This document shows, in pieces, positions 15,678 to 23,533 of a stretch of DNA of 64,000 bases (position 1 is the first letter of the stretch; each line of letters opens with the position of its first letter). The translations under genes were made by a program, and so were the position numbers. The notes under the pieces were generated by a model. The model made no database searches, was not told where the DNA came from, and saw only the letters and a program-made list of their open reading frames with translations. The stretch spans positions 558,001 through 622,000 of the forward strand of contig JADKKB010000007.1 of the NCBI GenBank assembly GCA_016720705.1, in the 5' to 3' direction. Source of the stretch: Chloracidobacterium sp. (GTDB lineage Bacteria > Acidobacteriota > Blastocatellia > Pyrinomonadales > Pyrinomonadaceae).

Positions 15678-17079
15678 ACAGACCCCGATCACAACAACAG
15701 AGGATGACGGAACAGAATTTGAGATCACGACACTACCGGGCGACGACAGCCCTCTGGCGGGCGAGATCGTGGAAGCACTGTTCGACGACGGCACAACGCC
15801 GACGGACGTCACATACGCAGATATAGACGGTGACGGGAAACTCGATGCCGGTGCGGCTGATACCGATGGTGACGGCCAACTAGACACCGTTGCGGGCGAT
15901 ACGGACGGCGATGGAAAGGTTGATGCGGTCGCTGTTGATACCGACGGGGACGGCAACTTGGACGTCATAGTTATGGATACGGATGGCGACGGCCTGGTTG
16001 ATGCGGCCGGCGAAGACACTGATGGCGACGGCCAGATCGACGTTGTTATGCTCGACACCGATGGCGACGGTGAATTTGATGTCACTCAAACAGATCCTGA
16101 TGGAGACGGTGATTTTGAGGTAGAGGCGGCCGAGGGTTTGCCAACGGACGAAGAGTTGTCGACAAATTCAGTCGAATTCACGGTCGGCGAAGACGGCTTT
16201 CCCGTGTCTGATGCCGACCCCGTTTATACGGCCGAGTCGGGCGAGGATCTTTCCGGAGATTACGCCGGAGGCACGACATACGACCAGGTCAGCGATCCGG
16301 TTTACACAGCTTCAGCGTCCGATCCGGTACCCGAGTCGGTTGAAGATCCGACAATAGCACAACAACAGGCACACGCTGATGCCGCCGGTGATGCACAGAC
16401 ACGCGCGGACGAATTTGTGGCCCAAGGTGATTATGCCGCTGCGGCGGAGGCCCGTGAAGTTGCCGAGAACGAGGCCTATGCCGCGGGCGACTCGTCGATG
16501 CTCGGTGCTTCTGATTCCGGTGATATGGAGAATGCGGCCTACAAGCAGGAATTGGCCGACGATTACCGTTCGCAACAGGCCGATCACATCGCCGCCGGCG
16601 ATTACGAATCCGCTAAGGAAGATGCTCTTAATGTCGGCTACCAAACGGGCGACGCAGACTATTTGGCAGGTGGATCTGACCATACCGGTCAAGCGGATCA
16701 GGATGTGTCAAATCTCGACAACGCCGTTTACGATGAAAAAAATGCGGATTACTTTGCCGACAATGCCAATTGGTACGCCGAGCAAGGAAACGCCGATGCT
16801 GCCCAGAGCAGCCTCGAACATGCCGCAGAGCATCAAGATTCGGCCGACACGTATGCGGCGGCGGCGGATCCGGTTTCGCCTATGTACGATGTCGACCCAT
16901 CGTCGGGCGTAGATGTCGGAGGCGGGTACGAGATGTCTTCGGTTGATACCGGATTTGATGCCGGCGTCGATATGTCCCCACCGGTAAGCTATGATTCCGG
17001 CACAGATGATGGAACTTTAAAGATGAACTCTAAATTGATATTCGCCGGCCCGACACTCTCGGGCCGGTTTTTTATTTGA
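15667..17079 (+). CDS. DxDGDG-repeat acidic protein of unknown function
   Basis: This 470-residue, strongly acidic protein has no signal peptide. It starts 11 bases inside the previous gene behind an AGAGGAG site, so it belongs to the same operon. Residues 52-155 are eight tandem 13-residue units of the form DTDGDGxxDxxxx, similar to EF-hand loops or thrombospondin type-3 repeats, and should bind calcium. The middle (about residues 230-415) is Ala/Asp/Tyr-rich with repeated GDYxxAxxxA helical units. The last residues are encoded by a terminator-like hairpin. No enzyme motif is seen. Confidence 0.7.
   Translation: MANEQTPITTTEDDGTEFEITTLPGDDSPLAGEIVEALFDDGTTPTDVTYADIDGDGKLDAGAADTDGDGQLDTVAGDTDGDGKVDAVAVDTDGDGNLDVIVMDTDGDGLVDAAGEDTDGDGQIDVVMLDTDGDGEFDVTQTDPDGDGDFEVEAAEGLPTDEELSTNSVEFTVGEDGFPVSDADPVYTAESGEDLSGDYAGGTTYDQVSDPVYTASASDPVPESVEDPTIAQQQAHADAAGDAQTRADEFVAQGDYAAAAEAREVAENEAYAAGDSSMLGASDSGDMENAAYKQELADDYRSQQADHIAAGDYESAKEDALNVGYQTGDADYLAGGSDHTGQADQDVSNLDNAVYDEKNADYFADNANWYAEQGNADAAQSSLEHAAEHQDSADTYAAAADPVSPMYDVDPSSGVDVGGGYEMSSVDTGFDAGVDMSPPVSYDSGTDDGTLKMNSKLIFAGPTLSGRFFI
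15820..16131 (+). repeat. eight tandem 39-base units encoding DTDGDG repeats
   Basis: The unit of 39 bases (13 codons) occurs eight times head to tail inside the acidic protein gene. The Asp-x-Asp-Gly-Asp-Gly core is kept in all copies while the codons vary, which points to old, selected repeats rather than a fresh expansion. Confidence 0.85.
17045..17073 (+). terminator. intrinsic terminator overlapping a coding end
   Basis: A perfect 9-bp stem (CCGGCCCGA / TCGGGCCGG) with a 5-base loop is followed by six T. It lies inside the last codons of the DxDGDG gene and touches the end of the convergent peptidase gene. Confidence 0.8.
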
Positions 17080-18244
17080 GGATCCGTCCGTAGCGTTTCA
17101 GGATATCTTTGACCTTATCGATTGGCAGTGCCTCGACCGTTTGTCCACCACCGGTAACCGTTGTCGCCCTGAACAACGAATTTAAGATCGCTTCTTCGGT
17201 TGCCTCGATCACGGCTTGAAAGAGCGGCGACATCGCATCGTTACCGAGCACGCGCACATCACGAACATTCTGTGACCCATTTATTCGGTTTGCAGTCGAA
17301 AACGCTATTGCATAATCGCCGCTGCCGTTGGTCATTGACGAACCGGTTCGGCCCAGACCGACCATAGACCGCGATGCCAAACGCATAAGTTGACGATGAT
17401 CAAGCGGAGCGTCCGTCGCGATCACGATAATGATCGAGCCATCGGCCGATTGCGGAACGTTAAATTTGGATCGTTGATCGTCCGAGCTGACAACTTCTTT
17501 CAGATAATATTTATCGAGCTCTTTCCCGACAGGAACGCCGTCGATCATCAGGACACCGCCGAAGTTGGACTGTACTAACACCCCGATCGTGTATCCCCCG
17601 ATCGAGTTCGGCATCTTTCGCGATGAAGTTCCTATCCCGCCTTTCCATCCGAATGCGACAGTTCCCGTCCCGGCACCGACCGAGCCTTCTGCGACGTCTT
17701 CCGATTTGGCTGTTTTTATTGCCCCAAATACGTCTTCGCGTGTGATATGACGGCCCCGGATATCGTTCAGGCCTCCGTCATTGGTCTCGGCTACCAGCGG
17801 ATTTATCGACCTCACCTGCTCATTTCCGGGCAGGGCAAGCATATAATCCAACAGAAAATCGGCCGTTCGCGGAACGGCCAGCGTCGAGGTGAGCAGGATA
17901 GGCGTTTCGATCTCGCCGAGTTCGTTGACTTGTGTCGAACCCGCCAATTTTCCAAAACCGTTTCCGACAAACACGGCTCCCGGCACCTTTTCGCGAAACA
18001 TATTGCCCGAATGGGGCAATATGGCCGTTATACCCGTACGGACATTATCCCCACGAATTATAGTCGTTTGCCCGACCGTTACACCGACAACATCGGTGAT
18101 CGCATTTTGCGGCCCGGTCGGCAAAATACCGATCTTGAGCCCTAGATCCCGTGTCCGCGGCTTTCGCGAATCCTGGCCAGATGCCGCGGCAAATGTCGCA
18201 GCCACGATAACGATGCAAAATACTTTCCTAATGACCATCATCAA
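17072..18244 (-). CDS. P1 family peptidase (DmpA/L-aminopeptidase-D-esterase)
   Basis: The 390 residues begin with a signal peptide (hydrophobic core to about residue 22, then SGQ). The rest follows the P1 (DmpA) family: DVVGVTVGQ, HSGNMFREKVPGAVFVGNGFGK, AETNDGGLND, and the EGSVGAGTGTVAFGWKGGIGTSSR region. In DmpA the precursor self-cleaves before a nucleophilic Ser/Thr to give two chains. Enzymes of this family release N-terminal residues from small peptides or D-amino-acid esters. Its start overlaps the dcd stop by four bases, so it is the downstream gene of a dcd operon. Confidence 0.88.
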   Translation of the reverse strand: MMMVIRKVFCIVIVAATFAAASGQDSRKPRTRDLGLKIGILPTGPQNAITDVVGVTVGQTTIIRGDNVRTGITAILPHSGNMFREKVPGAVFVGNGFGKLAGSTQVNELGEIETPILLTSTLAVPRTADFLLDYMLALPGNEQVRSINPLVAETNDGGLNDIRGRHITREDVFGAIKTAKSEDVAEGSVGAGTGTVAFGWKGGIGTSSRKMPNSIGGYTIGVLVQSNFGGVLMIDGVPVGKELDKYYLKEVVSSDDQRSKFNVPQSADGSIIIVIATDAPLDHRQLMRLASRSMVGLGRTGSSMTNGSGDYAIAFSTANRINGSQNVRDVRVLGNDAMSPLFQAVIEATEEAILNSLFRATTVTGGGQTVEALPIDKVKDILKRYGRILK

Positions 18245-18834
18245 ACCTTTGCGAATGTCAGTCCCGTTTGGCCCTGATACTTGCCGCCGCGATCCTTATA
18301 CGAAACGGCACAATCTTCGTCTGATTCAAAAAAAAGTATCTGCCCGATGCCTTCGTTAACATATACACGGAGCGGTAGATTGGCGAGATTTGCGATCTCA
18401 ACGACCAGGCGGCCGGTCCAACCTGCTTCAAGTGGGGTCGTATTGACCAAAAGGCCTGCTCGCGCATATGTCGATTTGCCTAGGGCGACGCCCGTCACAT
18501 TGCGCGGCATTCGAAATGTCTCGACAGTGACGCCGAGTCCGTAATGATGTCCCGGCAAGATGTAGTATTTCGAACCGTCATCGGCCGTCTGCATATCCGG
18601 TTCGATCAGGGAATATTGGTCGTCAAAGCGTTTCGGGTCTATCTCCTTTCCGTGGACCGAGGAGAAAATACGAAAACCGTCGTCCGCCAGACGCATATCG
18701 TATCCATAGCTCGACGCTCCGGCCGAGATGATCTTTCGTCCATCGATCTCGCGAACGAGTTCGGGCAGAAAAGGATCGATCATCTGATGTTCGTCGGCCA
18801 TCCGGCGTAGCCAAATATCTGATTTGATGGTCAT
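18241..18834 (-). CDS. dcd: dCTP deaminase
   Basis: The ATG at 18834 (MTIKSDIW) gives 197 residues, the standard Dcd size; the frame opens 11 codons earlier without support. Family motifs are ASSYGYDMRLADD, LGKSTYARAGLLVNTTPLEAGWTG with the catalytic Glu, and GQILFF. It deaminates dCTP to dUTP for thymidylate synthesis; some homologues are bifunctional and also release dUMP. It is cytoplasmic. Its stop overlaps the peptidase start by four bases (ATGA). Confidence 0.95.
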   Translation of the reverse strand: MTIKSDIWLRRMADEHQMIDPFLPELVREIDGRKIISAGASSYGYDMRLADDGFRIFSSVHGKEIDPKRFDDQYSLIEPDMQTADDGSKYYILPGHHYGLGVTVETFRMPRNVTGVALGKSTYARAGLLVNTTPLEAGWTGRLVVEIANLANLPLRVYVNEGIGQILFFESDEDCAVSYKDRGGKYQGQTGLTFAKV

Positions 18835-18908
18835 AATTTCAAATTGTAAAGGGTGCTGAACCTCCACAGTTTAGCACCCTTTACCCTCTAAATTCGAATA
18901 CCGGCGAT

Positions 18909-19751
18909 CTAATGGTCCATCAATTTCATCGTTCCGTCCCCAACGGTAAACTTGATCGGTATTCCGCCGTTCCCCGCCTTCGCAACAATCGACTTTTCGG
19001 TAAATTCGCCCTTTCGCACGCGTGGCTTGAGACCCGGAAAGAGATTCTCGATCTTGCCGGTCCTAAGGATCACAGCATCGATCTCGGCACTTATCGAGCT
19101 CGGCAAATGAACGGTCAGGTCGCCCTTTACCATCTGAAAATCAACCGAGCGACCGCGCCAACCGTTTGACGGAATCGTCAGATCGGCGGTTCCGGTGCCG
19201 ATGGTCACAGTCGTGGTGCCGCCTTTGAGTTCGATCTTGGCGTTAGAATCGAGAAAATTTATTCTTAATGCTCCGTCGATCCCTGAGATGTTGAGATCGC
19301 CCTTGCCGCCGTCGATCTCGAGGTCGGAATAGCGAGGTACCGAGAGCGTATAATTGACTTGATAGGGCAAGTCCAATAGATTTTTGGGGAATTTTTTCCA
19401 AAGCTTTTTGTCTCCGACACGGTTCTGCGTTCCCACAGTGATCACGCCAAAGCGGCCCGTGCTTTCCTGCGTGATAAAATCCGTGACCGAGGCGAGCCTT
19501 GCCATATCCGCTTCGTTCATTGCCTGTACTTCGATCTCAGCCGTGATCTCGATCTCATTCTTTGACGAACCGACGATCGTTATCGATCCGTTTGGAGCAC
19601 CGGCGATCGCGATCGTTCCGCCGGCACCGAAATCAAGCTTATCGGTCTTTGTCGTCGTCTTTTTGAGCAACTGCGGAGTCTGTGCGTGGACCGCTACGGC
19701 TAATGCGGACACGACTAGCAACAATGCAGCAAGCGTTTTTGATTTTGGCAT
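18909..19751 (-). CDS. exported DUF4097-type beta-repeat protein
   Basis: The ATG at 19751 behind GGAG gives 280 residues with a signal peptide (hydrophobic to about residue 22, ending VHA-Q). The mature part has right-handed beta-helix-like repeats, with alternating strands such as GSITIVGSSKNEIEITAEIEV and YSDLEIDGGKGDLNISG, as in DUF4097 proteins. The family is exported and often genetically linked to ECF sigma/anti-sigma pairs. It is the last gene of such an arrangement here (sigma at 21.5-22.2 kb, anti-sigma, DUF4097, DUF4097). The molecular role is unknown. Confidence 0.75.
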   Translation of the reverse strand: MPKSKTLAALLLVVSALAVAVHAQTPQLLKKTTTKTDKLDFGAGGTIAIAGAPNGSITIVGSSKNEIEITAEIEVQAMNEADMARLASVTDFITQESTGRFGVITVGTQNRVGDKKLWKKFPKNLLDLPYQVNYTLSVPRYSDLEIDGGKGDLNISGIDGALRINFLDSNAKIELKGGTTTVTIGTGTADLTIPSNGWRGRSVDFQMVKGDLTVHLPSSISAEIDAVILRTGKIENLFPGLKPRVRKGEFTEKSIVAKAGNGGIPIKFTVGDGTMKLMDH

Positions 19752-19820
19752 TATATCTCCAGTGGAATATGGACAGAAGCTTGTCAGATAGTACCTGCAA
19801 CACGGCTCGCGGGTCAATAT

Positions 19821-20600
19821 CTATCGACGGATGAACCGGATCCCGCCCTGCTGATTGGTTACGGAAAGTGTGGCCGCACCCGAGCCGAAACGGCCTGCGA
19901 CACGCCGGCCATCGCTCAGAAAGCTGATATTGCCGCCTGAAAAATCGCCCATCGAGATATTTCGCGTCGAGGGAGCCGTTGCAACAAATCTGAAATTCGA
20001 ATTGGCCGGAATGCGAAGATTGATACTGCCCCGCATTGATGAAAAGCGATAATTACCGCCATCCTGGATCTCACCGTCAAAAAAGATATCGCCTGTGAGG
20101 TTTTCGGCCGAGACTGTATTGGCCCCGATATTGGTCAGTGTAATATCGCCCTCGCTCGAGATCTTGGCACGCACAAAACCGCTGCTGACGCTGCTGACAT
20201 TTAAGTTACCGATACGGGTTTCGATATCGACCTGGGCGTAATACGGGACGCGGATCGTGAAATTGACGTTGCCCACCTCGGGCCGGCCCTGATTGTCTTT
20301 AACCAGGTTGACGACGATCGTTCCGCTCAGATTTTGCGGGACGATGTTTGCGGCCGGAGCCTCTAGTGTCGCCGAAATATTGATGTCGGAGCGATTCCAC
20401 CCTTCGACCGTGACAGTCCCCGAGCGATTCATTAGCTGGAGCCTGACATTTTGTCCGGCCGGATATGTTTTGGAAAATTTCTTTTGCGCCGATGCCTGCC
20501 CCGTAAGCACAAAGAAAAAAACTACGCTCATCGAGAGAAGAATCGTAGTTTTTACCGCCTCGGCGGCTCTGATCGATATTTTTGATCCAGAGAACATCAC
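19821..20600 (-). CDS. exported DUF4097-type beta-repeat protein
   Basis: This 259-residue protein has an N-terminal hydrophobic leader (about residues 17-37, ending ASA-Q). DUF4097-like strand repeats follow, with recurring short patterns such as GTVTVEGWNRSDINISATLEAPA, DIETRIGNLNVSSVSSG and GDITLTNIGANTVSAENLTGD. It starts six bases after the anti-sigma gene, so it is clearly co-transcribed with it. It is a paralogue in style of the downstream 280-residue protein. An envelope-stress or surface role is inferred from context only. Confidence 0.8.
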   Translation of the reverse strand: MMFSGSKISIRAAEAVKTTILLSMSVVFFFVLTGQASAQKKFSKTYPAGQNVRLQLMNRSGTVTVEGWNRSDINISATLEAPAANIVPQNLSGTIVVNLVKDNQGRPEVGNVNFTIRVPYYAQVDIETRIGNLNVSSVSSGFVRAKISSEGDITLTNIGANTVSAENLTGDIFFDGEIQDGGNYRFSSMRGSINLRIPANSNFRFVATAPSTRNISMGDFSGGNISFLSDGRRVAGRFGSGAATLSVTNQQGGIRFIRR

Positions 20601-20606
20601 CTAAAA

Positions 20607-21329
20607 CTAAAGATCTGCAAAATCCCTTAGCAGACTCATCTTATCCGACATTACTGCGTCCAGCATTTCGACCGAAAGTTCATCTTCCGGATCTTGCTTC
20701 AATATCTGCATATACTGTGCAACTGACTCGTCGATCACTTTGAGGTTACGGTCAAATGCATCACGTGTCACGCGGTCCCATTGGACTCGACGAGCCTGCA
20801 CCCGATCATTCCAATACGAGATCGCCGCCTGTTGCTCCTGGATCCGCCGTTCGCGTGACCGCTGCGGAGTATCCATCAGGCCGACCTTCGCCAGGACCTT
20901 TTCAAATGTTGACATCGTAGCGGCCGAGCGGGTCGTAAAATCGTCGCCCGACGGCTGTAAGTAATTGCGAATGCCGACCACCGTCAAAAGCGAACTTATG
21001 ATCGCGATCCCAAGCACGGCTGACGCTAGTTGCGGCAGCGAGAGACGCCAAAATCGCCCCTTTGGCGGCTCGGGTTGTGTAGCCGTCGGAGGTTTGATCT
21101 CGCTCTCGATCGTGTTGCTGATCCGACACCACATCGCCTTGGCGTTTGAAGGCATTATGTCGTCTGACGTTTCCGCGGTGCAGGTAAAAAGGATGGCCGA
21201 GAGGTCTTCACAAACGACTGCGCAGTCGTTGCAAACGGCCAAATGCTCACGAACAAGTCCCGCCTGACTCTCGTCAAGCTCGTTGTCCAGAAAGGCACTC
21301 AGCAACTCTTTACAAACTTCGCAATTCAC
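20607..21329 (-). CDS. zinc-finger anti-sigma factor (zf-HC2), membrane-bound
   Basis: The 240 residues begin with the ZAS domain MNCEVCKELLSAFLDNEL and then HLAVCNDC, giving the HxxxCxxC zinc motif that holds ECF sigma factors. One transmembrane segment is visible at about residues 103-123, so the C-terminal half should be periplasmic; it is Arg/Gln-rich and helical. It lies downstream of the ECF sigma gene at 21548-22210, its likely partner, but a strong intrinsic terminator separates the two, so it may have its own promoter. Confidence 0.88.
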   Translation of the reverse strand: MNCEVCKELLSAFLDNELDESQAGLVREHLAVCNDCAVVCEDLSAILFTCTAETSDDIMPSNAKAMWCRISNTIESEIKPPTATQPEPPKGRFWRLSLPQLASAVLGIAIISSLLTVVGIRNYLQPSGDDFTTRSAATMSTFEKVLAKVGLMDTPQRSRERRIQEQQAAISYWNDRVQARRVQWDRVTRDAFDRNLKVIDESVAQYMQILKQDPEDELSVEMLDAVMSDKMSLLRDFADL

Positions 21330-21491
21330 GTGTTATTGTTCGACTGCGGTTCAACCGCTCTTGTTTCGCCGCACAGGCAACAGAAATCCAAATCCCGCAA
21401 GTCCTGTTTAATAGATTATCCAACCACCCGATAAGTTGCCTTTTGCAACGAATATTTTCGCTCTAAACACCTTATTTTCCAGCCTATTGAC

Positions 21492-21528
21492 ACAAAAAAC
21501 ACGAACAAAAGATCATCTTGTTCGTGTT
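21492..21528 (-). terminator. intrinsic terminator after the ECF sigma gene
   Basis: On the minus strand a perfect 11-bp stem (AACACGAACAA / TTGTTCGTGTT) with a 9-base loop is followed by a T-rich tail. It lies 20 bases past the sigma stop and before the anti-sigma gene. Confidence 0.8.
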
Positions 21529-21547
21529 CCCATTGAATAGTGATTAT

Positions 21548-22210
21548 TTAATCCTTCTGCTTGATCAGCAAACCCCGAAGTTTGAGTCTTGCCTTATGCA
21601 GTTGCGACTTGGATGTGCCGACCGAAATTCCCATGATCCGGCCAACCTCTTCGTGTTCAAATCCCTCGATATCGTGCAGAATAAAAACGCGTCGGTAACC
21701 GTTCGGAAGTTCGGCGATCGCGTTTTTTAGAGCGATCCGGTCCACTACCTGCATCTTGTTCGGGTTGGCGGATCCGGTGACTGTCTGTTCCGGCATCTCG
21801 CCGTCATCCGAGGTCCTTTCGTTCTTTACGCTGCGACGGCGAAAGTGCATCAGCACCTGATTGACTGTAAGACGATGGAGCCAAGTCGAAAACGCCGAAT
21901 CACCGCGAAAACTGCCGATCTTGCGGAAAAGCTGGATAAAAACATCCTGCGTCAGATCCTCGGCCTCGGTCTGGTTGCTCGTCATCCGCAAGCAAAGGCT
22001 GTACGTACGCCGATGGTATTTTTGATAGAGCAACTCGAATGCGGCAATGTTGCCCGCCGTCGCCAAGCGGCAAAGTTCGATATCCGGCGTGTCCGCATCA
22101 AAATACGCGGTCTCGCTCACGGCCAATGCCGGAGCAATGGCTTGAGGATGTAGCGCCCCCTCAAACCCAAAGGCGAGTTCTTGTTCGATCGCCGCCGAGG
22201 CTATTTCCAT
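21548..22210 (-). CDS. ECF-type RNA polymerase sigma factor
   Basis: This is a 220-residue sigma-70 family protein. Region 2 is visible as [20 protein letters not shown], then [21 protein letters not shown] and [14 protein letters not shown]. Region 4 carries a helix-turn-helix: [43 protein letters not shown] 40-60 residue N-terminal extension precedes region 2. The downstream zinc-finger anti-sigma protein is the expected regulator, and two DUF4097 proteins follow. The signal is unknown. Confidence 0.92.
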   Translation of the reverse strand: MEIASAAIEQELAFGFEGALHPQAIAPALAVSETAYFDADTPDIELCRLATAGNIAAFELLYQKYHRRTYSLCLRMTSNQTEAEDLTQDVFIQLFRKIGSFRGDSAFSTWLHRLTVNQVLMHFRRRSVKNERTSDDGEMPEQTVTGSANPNKMQVVDRIALKNAIAELPNGYRRVFILHDIEGFEHEEVGRIMGISVGTSKSQLHKARLKLRGLLIKQKD

Positions 22211-22368
22211 AGTCGCACCTAAAAGATCGCTGCCAGATTGTAAAACTTCTTCTTGGGCTATGATGACCGACCTCCAACCACAGGTTGCTTACACTGCCAA
22301 AAAGTTTATAGATAAAATTGCAAAAGGTAAAGCAAAATTCTGCAGACATCGCATCGCCGATGCCCTGC

Positions 22369-22734
22369 CTAGTCGTCGTATTTTTGTGAAAGTGCCTCGA
22401 GAAACCGTTTGATCACAAGTGCTTCATTGTGTTCTTGGTCTCGCGCCGCATAGATCAATGTGAGCGGCCCTTCGCTGGCTCGCTTCAGAAGTATGTCTAT
22501 CAGATCGCCCTTCTCTTCTAATTCCGTAAGATAGCTCTTTCGAAAGGCATCCCATTTTTCGGGTTCGTGACCGAACCATTTACGGAGTTCCGTGCTTGGG
22601 CCGATCTCCTTTAACCACAGATCGACGTGAGCTTTCTCCTTTGTAAGTCCGCGCGGCCACAAGCGATCGACGAGGATGCGGCTACCGTCATCGTCTGCCG
22701 GCGTTTCGTAAACCCTTTTGATCTTGATCTGCAT
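22369..22734 (-). CDS. DUF488 family protein (YeaO-like)
   Basis: The ATG at 22734 behind a G-rich ribosome site gives 121 residues; a TTG three codons upstream is less likely. The sequence matches DUF488: RVYETPADDDGSRILVDRLWPRGL, LWLKEIGPSTELRKWFGH and LTLIYAARDQEHNEALVIKRFL. The family is cytoplasmic and of unknown function. It stands alone, separated from the sigma gene by 158 bases. There is no evidence linking it to the adjacent tRNA-Asp island. Confidence 0.88.
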   Translation of the reverse strand: MQIKIKRVYETPADDDGSRILVDRLWPRGLTKEKAHVDLWLKEIGPSTELRKWFGHEPEKWDAFRKSYLTELEEKGDLIDILLKRASEGPLTLIYAARDQEHNEALVIKRFLEALSQKYDD

Positions 22735-22924
22735 ATCCCCCAATTGCGGCTATCAAGCTGTGATCACGCTGAGAGACCTTAATTTATAAACACAATGATC
22801 GAGGCAGTGCGGCGGCAACACTCCCAATCTTGTACCTATCGGTAGCTCGTGTCAATAAAATCGATCGGTGATGTATATAAGGATCAGGACGGTCGCAAGC
22901 TGTTCTGTCCCGGGGGAATGGCCA

Positions 22925-22956
22925 CAAAAAAAGAGCCGCACAAATAAGGCAGCTCT
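22925..22956 (-). terminator. intrinsic terminator, probably the ancestral tRNA-Asp terminator
   Basis: On the minus strand an 8-bp stem (AGAGCTGC / GCGGCTCT with one wobble) is followed by seven T or more. It lies about 50 bases downstream of the truncated tRNA-Asp copy, where the original tRNA operon terminator would be expected. Confidence 0.7.
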
Positions 22957-23005
22957 CGATATATGTTGTGGTCAACCTTTTAGCAGGTCGGACAACTTTT
23001 GAAAA

Positions 23006-23051
<46 letters not shown>

Positions 23052-23112
23052 GCAGTGATCGACTTGTTAAAAGGGGGTTAACTATGCCTGTTTTCAGGCA
23101 CTTAGCAAAACC

Positions 23113-23145
23113 AAGCAACTAGGTTTCGACTTAGTTGCTTTATTT
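23113..23145 (+). terminator. UUCG-capped hairpin
   Basis: A 12-bp stem (one wobble) from AAGCAACTAGGT to ACTTAGTTGCTT closes a TTCG tetraloop, followed by a short T/A tail. It is a stable transcript end inside the island; no complete upstream gene is visible on either strand. Confidence 0.55.
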
Positions 23146-23214
23146 ATGCGGAGTGTTTTAGGTACGTTTTGAGGTACATTTTTCGCCTCCCTAAGGTGCA
23201 CCAGCCGCCTCCTT

Positions 23215-23394
23215 CCGAAAGTCACATATGAGTATTTCGATCTGCCGAACGTCATTCCCAGCGAAGAACTTACGGCCGAGTTGCTGCGTAAAGGCTAACC
23301 CGTCTTCGACGCAGTCGCATCGAACGGCACCGGGGTATTTGACACACTGGAGGCGGTGGCGAAACAGGTATTGACCACGCTGCGAAAAGGATAA
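23215..23394 (+). pseudogene. mglA: mglA (gliding/polarity GTPase) C-terminal fragment
   Basis: The frame from 23215 encodes about 60 residues resembling the MglA small GTPase C-terminus: a DLPN segment, EELTAELLRKG, then an in-frame TAA at 23296-23298, then PVFDAVASNGTGVFDTLEA and AKQVLTTLRKG before the final TAA. The GTP-binding N-terminal two thirds are missing. An intrinsic terminator follows at once, as would suit a real gene end. MglA sets cell polarity and drives gliding or twitching in myxobacteria and relatives. This copy is broken by truncation and a nonsense codon. Confidence 0.7.
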
Positions 23395-23419
23395 CCGCCA
23401 TATGATTCGGACCCATACA

Positions 23420-23443
23420 GGGAGCCCGGTGGCTCCCTTTTTT
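23420..23443 (+). terminator. intrinsic terminator after mglA fragment
   Basis: The perfect 7-bp stem GGGAGCC / GGCTCCC with a 4-base loop is followed by six T. It lies 26 bases past the fragment stop and upstream of the toxin-like gene promoter. Confidence 0.85.
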
Positions 23444-23456
23444 GAAGCTGCCCGTC

Positions 23457-23485
23457 TTGACTTCCTACTGGTCCACCCCTACAAT
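23457..23485 (+). promoter_or_regulatory. sigma-70-type promoter of the aerolysin-like gene
   Basis: TTGACT (23457-23462), a 17-base spacer and TACAAT (23480-23485) match five of six consensus bases in each box. The start codon lies 48 bases downstream behind GGAG. Confidence 0.7.
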
Positions 23486-23533
23486 ACCCGTGATCCACCA
23501 TAGGTTAATTCAAGCAACGGAGTTATCTGACTC

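Noticed and set aside
15264..16085. Long minus-strand reading frame antisense to the DxDGDG repeats
   Set aside because: Its Ser/Pro-rich periodic product is simply the reverse complement of the 39-base repeats; it has no ribosome site and overlaps two well-supported genes.
15820..16131. Tandem repeats as a CRISPR array
   Set aside because: Units are contiguous 39-base coding repeats in one frame with no spacers. No CRISPR-type repeat was found anywhere in the window.
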